The position numbers were made by a program, and so were the translations under genes. From Lagopus muta (lineage: Eukaryota > Chordata > Aves > Galliformes > Phasianidae): a stretch of 64,000 bases of DNA. Of the stretch, positions 12,186 through 23,500 are shown in pieces (position 1 is the stretch's first letter; every line of letters starts with the position of its first letter). The notes beneath the pieces were generated by a model. It saw only the letters and a list, made by a program, of their open reading frames with translations, had not been told where the DNA came from and searched no databases. Location of the stretch: NCBI RefSeq assembly GCF_023343835.1, contig NC_064466.1:372001-436000 (forward strand), read 5' to 3'.

Positions 12186-12620
12186 GGACTGATTTTGAGG
12201 TTTGGTTGGGTTTGGGAATTCGGGGGGCTTTGGGGATCGGGGGTGTTTGTTGAGGGTTCCTGCAGGGCGTTTGTGGGGCGTTTGGAGGGGATTTGGGGTC
12301 GTGCAGGGTGTTTGTGGGGCATTTTGGATTCAATTTGGGGTCCTGCAGGGTGTTTGTGCGGTGTTTGGATGGGATTTGGGGTCATGCAGGGTGTTTGTGG
12401 GGCATTTAGAAACAATTTGGGGTCGTGCAGGCTGTTTGTGGGGCGTTATGGAGAGGATTTGGGGTCGTGCAGGGTGTTTGTGGGGCGTTTTGGATTCAAT
12501 TTGGGGTCCTGCAGGGTGTTTGTGGGGCTTTTGGATGGGATTTGGGGTGGTGCAGGGTGTTTGTGGGGCTTTTGGATTCAATTTGGGGTCGTGCAGGGTG
12601 TTTGTGGGGTCTTTGCGCCC
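12185..12620. repeat. ~58-bp minisatellite downstream of the lectin gene
   Basis: Seven units of about 58 bp carrying 'gcagggtgtttgtggggc' and 'ggattcaatttggggtc'. The last unit passes into C-rich sequence at 12,620 shortly before the lectin poly(A) signal. Confidence 0.85.
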
Positions 12621-12748
12621 CGCATTCCCCCCCCCCCCCCCGCACGGCGCATCTCCTGCCCCATCTCCCCGTGGGTTCAGCGCCCCCCTCCCATTCCCCC
12701 CCCCCCAAAAACGGACGCAGCTGAGCCGCTCTCTGGCTCTGCTCGCAT

Positions 12749-12754
12749 TTTATT
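12749..12754 (-). promoter_or_regulatory. Poly(A) signal of the type II lectin gene
   Basis: AATAAA on the minus strand, 166 nt past the lectin stop codon. It fits the end of this gene and no other gene in the window. Confidence 0.7.
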
Positions 12755-12919
12755 CCCCCCGCTGACCCCGACTTTCGCTCGCCGCTTCCCCCCATAGCGG
12801 ACGCACACGGGTCGGATCCTCACCCCGCAGCTCCGCGCTTCGCACGGCGCCCAGCGGAGGCGAATGGCGGGAGGCTTTTCGTGGTTCCCCTCCGCTGCCC
12901 CCCCCGAAACCCGGCGTCG

Positions 12920-15900
12920 TCACGGCCGCCCCTCGCACGCCCAGGGCCGCCCCTCGCACACCCAGGGCAGCGCGCTGTCGCACGGCCACTCGAAGCGCGT
13001 CCCGTCCGGCCGCAGCGCCGCGCACTTCTGCTGCCGCCCCCCGTCCGCTTCGTTCGGGTGCCGCCGGCTGCGACGGAAGCGCGGTGGGTTTTGGGGAGGA
13101 TTGAGGAGTGGGGGGGGGGGTTTAGGGGTGGAGATGGGGGTCTCTCCCCCCCCCTTCTCTCGTCTCCTCATCCCCGGCCCCCCCCCTCGTACCCCCCCCC
13201 CCCCCCCCCGTACCCCTGGGTCCGGGTCACGACGGAGCCGTTCGCTCGTTTCCAGGTGCGCTCCAGCTCTTCGTCTCTGATTCCGAGCCACGAGGAGCCG
13301 AGCAGCGCGCTTTGGAGGTGAGCCTGGGGGGCGGCGGCGGTCGATGGGACGCTGAGACCCCCCCCCCCCTCCCCCAATCCGACCCCCCTCCCGGGACCCC
13401 CAGGACCCCCAAGGACGCCGGGTCCCACCGCCGGCTGGGTCCCGGTGCTGTGATGCCCCCAAAGCTGCCGGCTCTGCCCCGACGTGGGGCGACTTGGGGG
13501 GGAAATGTGGGGTCTTTTTTTTGGCTGGGGGGAGGTTGAGGGGGGGGGGGACGGCGGGATTTGGGGTTACGGCGGGATGAAGGGTTGGGGGGAGTCGGGT
13601 TGGTGGTCGGGGGGAGCAGGATTGGGGTGAGAGGCGGCAGGGTTAGGGATGATGGCAGGATTGGAATTAGAGCAGGATTAGGATTGGGGGTCATGGCAGG
13701 ATTGGGGTGGGAGGCAGCACAATTTGGGATTACATCAGGATTAGGATTGGGGGCTGCAGGATTGGGGTGGGGGATGGCAGGATTAGGGTTGTGGGCAGCA
13801 GGGTTAGGGACTGTAATAGGATTGGGGTGGGAGGCGGCAGGATTGGGGGTTATGGCAGCATTGGGGCTGTGGCAGGATTGGGATTAGAGCAGGATTAGGA
13901 TTGGGGGTGGCAGGATTGGGGTGGAGGTAGCAGGATTAGGGATTGTAGTAGGATTGAGGTGGGAGGCTGCAGGATTAGAGATTATGGAAGGATTGGGGGC
14001 TATGGCAGGATTAGGATTACAGCAGGATTAGGATTGGGGGGCAGCAGGATTGGGGTTTATGGCAGGATTGAGATTGGGGATGGCAGGATTGGGATTAGAG
14101 CAGGATTAGGGGTTGTGGTACGATTAGGATTTAGGGATGGCAGGATTGGGGTGGGAATGGGATTCTGGTCATGGATCGGGGTTGGGTGCAGATGGGATTA
14201 TGGTTATGGATTAGGATTAAGTGTAGGATGGGGATTGGGTTATGGTGATGGATTAGGATTGGAGGTAGGATGGGATGGGGCTGTGGCCATGGATTGGGGT
14301 TGGTGTGGATGGGATTCTGGTTATGGATTGGGTTGGGTGTAGGATGGGGTTGTGGCCATGGATTGGGGTAGGGTGTAGGATGGGGGCAGGATCCTGGCCA
14401 TGGATTGGGGTTGGAGGTAGGATGGGATTCTGGCCATGCATTGGGGTTGGTGTGAATGGGATTCTGGTTATGGATTGGGGTTGGGTATAGGATGGGGTTG
14501 GGGTCATGGATTGGGGTGGGGTGTAGGATGGAAATAGGATTCTGGTCATGGATTGGGGTTGGTGTGGATGGGATTCTGGTTATGGATTGGGGTTGAGTGT
14601 AGGATGGAAATAGGATTCTGGTCATGCATTGGGTTGGGGGTAGGATGGGATTCTGGCCATAGATTGGGGTGGGTGTAGGATGGCGTTGTGGCTGTGCATT
14701 GGGGTTGGTGTGAATGGGATTCTGGCCATGGATTGGGTTGGGTGTAGGATGGGGATGGGGTTGTGGTCATGGGATGGGATTGAGTGTAGGATGGAAATAG
14801 GATTCTGGTCATGGATTGGGGTTGGGTGTAGGATAAGATTCTGGCCATGGATTGGGGTTGGAGGTAGGATGGGATGGGGCTGTGGTCATGGATTGGGGTT
14901 GGGTGTGGATGGAAATAGGATTGTGGTCATGGATTAGGGTTGGATGTAGCATGGGATTGTGGTCATGTGATAGGGTTGAGTGTAGGATGGGGACGGGGTT
15001 GTGGCCATGGATTAGGGTGGGGTGGATGGGTTTCTGGTCATGGATTAGGATTGGAGGTAGGATGGGATGGGGTCATGGATTGGGGTTGGTGTGGATGGTG
15101 TTGTGGCCATGGATTAGGGTTGGGTGTAGGATGGGAATGAGATTCTGGCCATGGATTGGGGTTGGAGGTAGGATGGGGATGGGGTTGTGGTCATGGATTG
15201 GGGTTGGGTGTGGATGGAAATAGGATTCTGGTCATGGAATAGGATTGGAGATGGGATGGGGATGGGATTCTGGTCATGGATTGGGATTGGTGTGAATGGG
15301 ATTCCGGTCATGGATTGGAGTTGGGTGCAGATGGGATTATGGTTATGGATTAGGGTTGGGTGTAGGATGGGGATCAGATTATGGCCAGGGATTAGGATTG
15401 GAGATAGGATGGGATGGGGCTGTGGCCATGGATTGGGGTTGGGTGTAGGATGGGATTGTGGTTATGGATTAGGATTGAGTGTAGGATGGGGGTTGGGTTA
15501 TGGTGATGGATTAGGGTGGGGTGTGGGATGGAAATAGGATTCTGGTCATGGAATAGGATTGAAGATAGGATGGGAATGGGATTCTGGCCGTGGATTGGGG
15601 TTGGGTGTAGGATGGGATTGTGGTCATGCGATAGGGTTGAGTGTAGGATGGGGATTGGGGTTGTGGTGATGGATTGGGGTTGGGTATAGGATGGGTTGTG
15701 GTCATGGGATGGGATTGAATGTAGGATGGAAATAGGATTCTGGCCATGGGTTGGGGTTGGGTGTAGGATCTGAATGGGATTGTGGCCATGGATTGGGGTT
15801 GGAGGTAGGATGGAAATAGGATTCTTTCCATGGATTAGGGTTGGGTGTAGGATGGGGATGGGATTGTGGCCATGGATTGGGGTTGGATGTAGGATGGGGA

Positions 15901-17573
15901 TGGGGTTGTGGTCATGGATTGGGGTTGAGTGTAGGATGGAAATAGGATTCTGGCCATGGAATAGGATTGGGTGTAGGATGGGGATGGGATTCTGGCTGTG
16001 GATTGGGGTTGGTGTGAATGGGATTCTGGTTGTGGATTGGGGTTGAGTGTAGGATGGAAATAGGATTCTGGCCATGGGTTGGGGTTGGGTGTAGGATCTG
16101 GAGGGGGTTGTGGTCATGGATTGGGGTTGGGTATAGGATGGGGTTGTGGCCATGGGATAGGATTGAGTGTAGGATGGAAATAGGATTCTGGTCATGGATT
16201 GGGGTTGGAGATAGGATGGGGATGGGATCCTGGCCATGGATTGGGATTGGTGTGAATGGGATTGTGGTCATGGATTGGAGTTGGGTGTAGGAGGGAAATA
16301 GGATTCTGGTCATGGATTGGGGTTGGTGTGGATGGGATTCTGATTAGGGATTAGGGTTGGGTGTAGGATGGGAATGAGATTCTGGCCATGGATTTGGATT
16401 GGAGGTAGGATGGGGATGGGGTTGTGGTCATGGATTGGGGTGGGGTGTGGATGGAAATAGGATTCTGGTCATGGATTGGGGTTGGAGATAGGATGGGGAT
16501 GGGATTCTGGCCGTGGATTGGGGTTGGGTGTAGGATGGGATTGTGGTCATGCGATAGGGTTGAGTGTAGGATGGGGATGGGGTTGTGGCCATGGATTGGG
16601 GTTGAGTGTAGGATGGGTTGTGGTCATGGGATGGGATTGAATGTAGGATGGAAATAGGATTCTGGGCATGGATTGGGGTTGGAGGTAAAATGGGGGTGGG
16701 GTTGTGGCCATGGATTAGGATTGGAGGTAGGATGGGATTCTGGCCATAGATTGGGGTTGAGTGTAGGATGGAAATAGGATTCTGGCCATGGATTAGGACT
16801 GGGGGTAGGATGGGGATGGGATTCTGGTCATGGATTGGGGTTGGAGGTAAAATGGGGTTATGGTGATGGATTGGGGTTGGGTGTAGGATCTGGATGGGAT
16901 TGTGGCCATGGATTGGGGTTGGGTATGGGATGGAAATAGGATTCTGGCCATGGATTGGGGTTGGTGTGAATGGGATTCTGGCCATGGATTGGGGTTGGAG
17001 GTAAAATGGGGGTGGGGTTGTGGCCATGGATTAGGATTGGAGGTAGGATGGGGTTATGATGATGGATTGGGTGGGGTGTAGGATGGAAGTAGGATTGTAG
17101 CCATGGATTGGGGTTGGGTGTAGGATGGAAATAGGATTCTGGTCATGGATTAGGCTTGGAGATAGGATGGGGATGGGATTCTGGCCGTGGATTGGGGTTG
17201 GTGTGAATGGGATTCTGGTTATGGATTGGGTTGGGTATAGGATGGGGTTATGATGATGGATTGGGGTTGGGTATAGGATGGAAATAGGATTCTGGCCATG
17301 GATTAGGGTTGGAGGTAGGATGGGGTTGTGGCCATGGATTGGGGTTGGGTGTAGAATGGGGGCAGGATCCTGGTGGTGGATGAGGGTGGGGGTCGGCTGT
17401 AGGATGAGGGTCTGGGTTTGGGGTCACCTTCTCCTCGTCGCCGTCCACCTCCAGCAGCTCTGCCCCATGCGCTGAGCAGAAGCCCCACGCGCCGTCCCAC
17501 GTCTCGGTTGTGCTGGAGTAGAAATAACAGGACCCCCCAAAATACGTCCAACCCTGGGGGCAAACGGGGCAAC
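12920..17573 (-). CDS. C-type lectin domain exons (exons 6-8) of the type II lectin
   Basis: Exon 6 (17,428-17,573) opens the fold with CPQGWTYFGGSCYFYS. Exon 7 (13,214-13,323) holds 'GSSWLGIRDEE'. Exon 8 (12,920-13,067) holds the closing 'CAAL...FEWPCDSALPWVCE' and the stop. The cysteine spacing is that of a long-form C-type domain. Calcium and sugar contacts look degraded: the usual EPN or QPD is HPN, and the WND triplet before the penultimate cysteine is absent (FEW-P-C). Calcium-dependent sugar binding is therefore doubtful. The last 14 residues contain a 21-bp tandem duplication (PWVCEGR then PWACEGR), which adds an extra cysteine. Intron 7 is only 146 nt, whereas introns 5 and 6 are expanded by arrays. 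Confidence 0.88.
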
Positions 17574-20500
17574 CTGGGCAGGGGACACAAACCCCAAACG
17601 GGGCTGTGAGACCCCATTCCGTCCGCTTTGGGGTCTGGGTTTAACCTGGAAGAATTCAGGGTTCTACACAACCGTGGCCCCATGGGGGGTTTGGGTTCAG
17701 CCCCAGTCCTGTGGATGTGGGGCTACGATGGGGGCAGGGTTGGGATTTGGGGTGGAATTGGGGTCAGCTGGAGCCCCCTGTGTTTAGGGTTGGGTGAAGG
17801 TCAGAGCCCTGCTGGGGTTGGGTTGGGGTTTGGGATCAGGGCTGGGTTGGATTTGGGATCAGGGCTGGGTTGGGATTTGGGATCAGGGCTGGGTTGGGAT
17901 TTGGGATCAGGGCTGGGTTGGGATTGGGATCAGGGCTGGATTGGGTTTGGGATCAGGGCTGGATTTGGGATCAGAGCTGGGTTGGATTTGGGATCAGGGC
18001 TGGGTTGGATTTGGGATCAGGGCTGGGTTGGATTTGGGATCAGAGCTGGGTTGGGATCAGGGCTGGGTTGGATTTGGGATCAGGGCTGGGTTGGATTTGG
18101 GATCAGGGCTGGGTTGGGATTTGGGATCAGGGCTGGGTTGGGATTTGGGATCAGGGCTGGGTTGGGATTGGGATCAGGGCTGGATTGGGTTTGGGATCAG
18201 GGCTGGATTTGGGATCAGAGCTGGGTTGGATTTGGGATCAGGGCTGGGTTGGATTTGGGATCAGGGCTGGGTTGGATTTGGGATCAGGGCTGGGTTGGAT
18301 TTGGGATCAGGGCTGGGTTGGGATTTGGGATCAGAGCTGGGTTGGATTTGGGATCAGGGCTGGGTTGGGGTTTGGGATCAGGGCTGGGTTGGGATTTGGG
18401 ATCAGGGCTGGGTTGGGATTTAGGATCAGGGCTGGATTGGGATTTGGGATCAGGGCTGGGTTGGGATTTGGGATCAGAGCTGGGTTGGATTTGGGATCAG
18501 GGCTGGGTTGGGATTTGGGATCAGGGCTGGGTTGGGTTTGGGATCAGGGCTGGGTTGGGATTTAGGATCAGGGCTGGGTTGGATTTGGGATCAGGGCTGG
18601 GTTGGGATTTGGGATCAGGGCTGGGTTGGATTTGGGATCAGGGCTGGGTTGGATTTGGGATCAGGGCTGGGTTGGGATTTGGGATCAGGGCTGGGTTGGG
18701 GTTTGGGATCAGGGCTGGGTTGGATTTGGGATCAGGGCTGGGTTGGGATCAGGGCTGGGTTGGGATTTGGGATCAGGGCTGGGTTGGATTTGGGATCAGG
18801 GCTGGGTTGGGGTTTGGGATCAGGGCTGGGTTGGATTTGGGATCAGGGCTGGGTTGGATTTGGGATCAGAGCTGGGTTGGGATCAGGGCTGGGTTGGATT
18901 TGGGATCAGGGCTGGGTTGGATTTGGGATCAGGGCTGGGTTGGATTTGGGATCAGGGCTGGATTGGGATTTAGGATCAGGGCTGGGTTGGGATTTGGGAT
19001 CAGGGCTGGGTTGGGATTTAGGATCAGGGCTGGGTTGGATTTGGGATCAGGGCTGGGTTGGATTTGGGATCAGGGCTGGGTTGGGTTTGGGATCAGGGCT
19101 GGGTTGGGTTTGGGATCAGGGCTGGGTTGGATTTGGGATCAGGGCTGGGTTGGATTTGGGATCAGGGCTGGGTTGGATTTGGGATCAGGGCTGGGTTGGG
19201 TTTGGGATCAGGGCTGGGTTGGGTTTGGGATCAGGGCTGGGTTGGATTTGGGATCAGGGCTGGGTTGGGTTTGGGATCAGGGCTGGGTGGGATTTGGGAT
19301 CAGGGCTGGGTTGGAATTGGGATCAGGGCTGGGTTGGGGTTTGGGATCAGGGCTGGGTGGGATTTGGGATCAGGGCTGGGTTGGATTTGGGATCAGGGCT
19401 GGGTTGGAATTGGGATCAGGGCTGGGTTGGGATTTGGGATCAGGGCTGGGTTGGGATTTAGGATCAGGGCTGGGTTGGGTTTGGGATCAGGGCTGGGTTG
19501 GGATTTAGGATCAGGGCTGGGTTGGGATTGGGATCAGGGCTGGGTTGGGATTGGGATCAGGGCTGGATTTGGGATCAGAGCTGGGTTGGATTTAGGATCA
19601 GGGCTGGGTTGGGATTTGGGATGAGGGCTGGATTGGGATTTGGGATCAGAGCTGGGTTGGATTTGGGATCAGGGCTGGGTTGGGGTTTGGGATCAGGGCT
19701 GGGTTGGGATTTGGGATCAGGGCTGGGTTGGATTTGGGATCAGGGCTGGATTGGGATTTGGGATCAGGGCTGGGTTGGGATTTGGGATCAGGGCTGGGTT
19801 GGATTTGGGATCAGGGCTGGGTTGGGATTTGGGATCAGGGCTGGGTTGGGATTTAGGATCAGGGCTGGGTTGGGGTTTGGGATCAGGGCTGGGTTGGGAT
19901 TTAGGATCAGGGCTGGGTTGGATTTGGGATCAGGGCTGGGTTGGGATTTGGGATCAGGGCTGGGTTGGATTTGGGATCAGGGCTGGGTTGGATTTGGGAT
20001 CAGGGCTGGGTTGGGATTTGGGATCAGGGCTGGGTTGGGGTTTGGGATCAGGGCTGGGTTGGATTTGGGATCAGGGCTGGGTTGGGATCAGGGCTGGGTT
20101 GGGATTTGGGATCAGGGCTGGGTTGGATTTGGGATCAGGGCTGGGTTGGGGTTTGGGATCAGGGCTGGGTTGGATTTGGGATCAGGGCTGGGTTGGATTT
20201 GGGATCAGAGCTGGGTTGGGATCAGGGCTGGGTTGGATTTGGGATCAGGGCTGGGTTGGATTTGGGATCAGGGCTGGGTTGGATTTGGGATCAGGGCTGG
20301 ATTGGGATTTAGGATCAGGGCTGGGTTGGGATTTGGGATCAGGGCTGGGTTGGGATTTAGGATCAGGGCTGGGTTGGATTTGGGATCAGGGCTGGGTTGG
20401 ATTTGGGATCAGGGCTGGGTTGGGTTTGGGATCAGGGCTGGGTTGGGTTTGGGATCAGGGCTGGGTTGGATTTGGGATCAGGGCTGGGTTGGATTTGGGA

Positions 20501-23500
20501 TCAGGGCTGGGTTGGATTTGGGATCAGGGCTGGGTTGGATTTGGGATCAGGGCTGGGTTGGGTTTGGGATCAGGGCTGGGTGGGATTTGGGATCAGGGCT
20601 GGGTTGGAATTGGGATCAGGGCTGGGTTGGGGTTTGGGATCAGGGCTGGGTGGGATTTGGGATCAGGGCTGGGTTGGATTTGGGATCAGGGCTGGGTTGG
20701 AATTGGGATCAGGGCTGGGTTGGGATTTGGGATCAGGGCTGGGTTGGGATTTAGGATCAGGGCTGGGTTGGGTTTGGGATCAGGGCTGGGTTGGGATTGG
20801 GATCAGGGCTGGGTTGGGATTGGGATCAGGGCTGGATTTGGGATCAGAGCTGGGTTGGATTTAGGATCAGGGCTGGGTTGGGATTTGGGATGAGGGCTGG
20901 ATTGGGATTAGTGGGGTTTGGGCTGGGTTGGGGTTGGTTTAAGCGCTGTGTATGTAGGGTATATTTGGGGCTGGGCTGGGTTTAGGTTCGATTTGGGTTT
21001 AGGTTCAATCCTGTGTTTTTAGGATCCCAGCTGCAGGAAGGGTTCAGACCCCACAGCAGCCCAGGTGGAGCTGAAGCTGCGTCTGTGTAAGGTTAGGGCT
21101 GAGTTTGGGGTTGGATTAAATCATGTAGGGTCAGGGCAGGGTCAGGATGTGGGGCTGAGTTTGGAGCAAATTGGGGTTGGAGCGAGTTTGGGGTTGAGCT
21201 GTGTTTGGAGTCAGACTGAGTTTGGGGCAGTTTGGGGCCAGGCTGCCTTTGGGGTCAGACTGGATTTGAGGCAGATTGGGGTCAGGCTGCATTTGGGGTT
21301 GGGCTGAGTTTGGGGTCAGATTGGATTTGGGGCAGTTTGGGGTCAGCGTAAGTTTGGGGTCGTGCTGAGTTTGGGGCCAGGCTGAGTTTGGGGTCAAACT
21401 GGATTTGGGGCAGTTTGGGGTCAGGCTGGATTTGGGGCAGTTCAGGTTTGAACTGAGTTTGGGGCCAGGCTGAGTTTGGAGCAGTTTGGGTTCAGGCTGG
21501 GTTTAGGGTCATGCTGAGTTTGGGGTCCAACTGGATTTGGGGCTGTTTGGGGTCAGGCTGAGTTTGGGGCAGTTCGGATTTGAACTGAGTTTGGGTTCAG
21601 GCTGAGTTTGGAGCAATTTGGGGTCAGGCTGAGTTTGGGGTCAGGCTGGATTTGGGGCTGTTTGAGTTTGAACTGAGTTTGGGGTCCAACTGGATTTGGG
21701 GCTGTTTGGGGTTAGGCTGAGTTTGGGGCAGTTCGGATTTGAACTGAGTTTGGGTTCAGGCTGAGCTTGGGGTCAGGCTGGATTTGGGGCAGTTCGGATT
21801 TGAACTGAGTTTGGGTTCAGGCTGAGTTTGGAGCAATTTGGGGTCAGGCTGAGTTTGGGGTCAGGCTGGATTTGGGGCTGTTTGAGTTTGAACTGAGTTT
21901 GGGGTCAGGCTGAGTTTGGGGCAGTTTGGGGTCAGGTTGAATTTGGGGTCAGGCTGGATTTGGGGCAGTTTGGGGTCAGGCTGCGTTTAGGGTCAGGCTG
22001 GATTTGGTGCAGTTCAGGTTTGAACTGAGTTTGGGGTCAGGCTGAGTTTGGAGCAGTTTAGGGTCAGGCTGAGCTTAGGATCAGGCTGCGTTTGGCGTCA
22101 GGCTGAATTTGGGATCCAACTGGATTTGGGGCAGTTCAAGTTTGAACTGAGTTTGGGGTCAGGCTGCATTTGGGGCAGCTTGGGGTCAGGCCGGATTTGG
22201 GGCTGTTTGGGGTCAGGCTGAGTTTGGAGCAGTTTAGGGTCAGTCTGAGCTTAGGGTCAGGCTGAGTTTGGGGTCAGGCTGGATTTGGGGCAGTTCAGGT
22301 TTGAACTGAGTTTGGGGTCAGGCTGAGTTTGGGGTCAGGCTGGATTTGGGGCTGTTTGAGTTTGAACTGAGTTTGGGGCCAGGCTGAGTTTGGAGCAGTT
22401 TGGGTTCAGGCTGAGGTTTAGGGTCATGCTGAGTTTGGCGTCCAACTGGATTTGGGGCAGTTTGGGGTTAGGCTGCGTTTAGGGTCAGGCTGGATTTGGG
22501 GCAGTTTAGGTTTGAACTGAGTTTGGGTTCGGGCTGAGTTTGGGGCAGTTTGGAGCAATTTGGGTTCAGGCTGAGTTTGTGGCCAGGCTGCTGCCTCTTT
22601 GGGCTGCAGCAGCCCCCAGACCCCCAGCAGACCCCCATCACCCCCCACTGGGCACTGACAGGAGCGCGCGCACAGCTCCTCGCCGCTCCCGTGCGCGACC
22701 CATCGGCTCCACTCGCGGTCCCCCACGTAGAGCATCACCGTCTGCCTCGCGTTGTTGCCGTAGTTGAAGTAGAGCCGCTGCCCGGCCAGAGCCAGCAGCC
22801 CCCCTCCTCCGCACTCCCACCGCTGCAACCTTCCGTCCTCCCTGCAGGGCTGCAGCATCACGACGGATAAATTCTGCCCCGCCGCCGCCGTGACGCACAG
22901 CCGCCTCTCCGCGTTCCAGAGCCGCATCCCCGGCAGCCACTGGAAGCGTTGGGCCGCCGATTCGGGAAGGCACGGAGAGGCGGTCAGCTGCCGCCCGCGG
23001 GCTTCCACGCACATGTCGTGAGCTCTGTTGTACAGCAGGAAGGAGCGGGACGCTGCGGGAACGGAGGTTGGGGTTTTGGGGTGCGGGGACGGGGCTGCGG
23101 TTGGGGATGGGGGCTGGAGGGGGGGGGGAACGCGGCGCGCACCCATGCCGGGGTTGGGCTGCAGCTTCTCCGCGTCCTGCAGGGCTGCGGTCAGCGCTGC
23201 GACTGGGGGAGAGAAGGGGAATCCTGAAAGTGTAGGGCATCAAGGGGGCGGGGAGGAAGGGGGGGGGAGACGGACGGCCCAGCTCCGCCCCCGGCAGACC
23301 CAGCATCGTCTCCTAAAGTTGGGGAGACCCCACGGAGACCCCGGTACCCAAATTCTGTCCCCATATCATCCCCAAGGGTTGGAGAGCCCCCACAGAGCCC
23401 CCCAGCACTGAACTCTGCCCCAACAGCCCCTAAAACACGAGGGGAGTCCCCGTGGAGACCCCCAGGACCCCAATTCTGCCCCCGGCAGCCCCAGCATCAC

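Noticed and set aside
17628-20893. Plus-strand open frames of 188-626 codons (Gly-Leu-Asp-Trp repeats)
   Set aside because: They coincide exactly with the 24-25-bp array, have no start context, splice sites or known domain, and lie antisense inside a lectin intron.
17428-23052. CysR and C-type exons as two separate genes
   Set aside because: The phase-1 donor at 22,660 is completed by the acceptor at 17,573, the C-type exons have no start or membrane exon of their own, and no AATAAA on the minus strand was seen between them. Still testable by cDNA.
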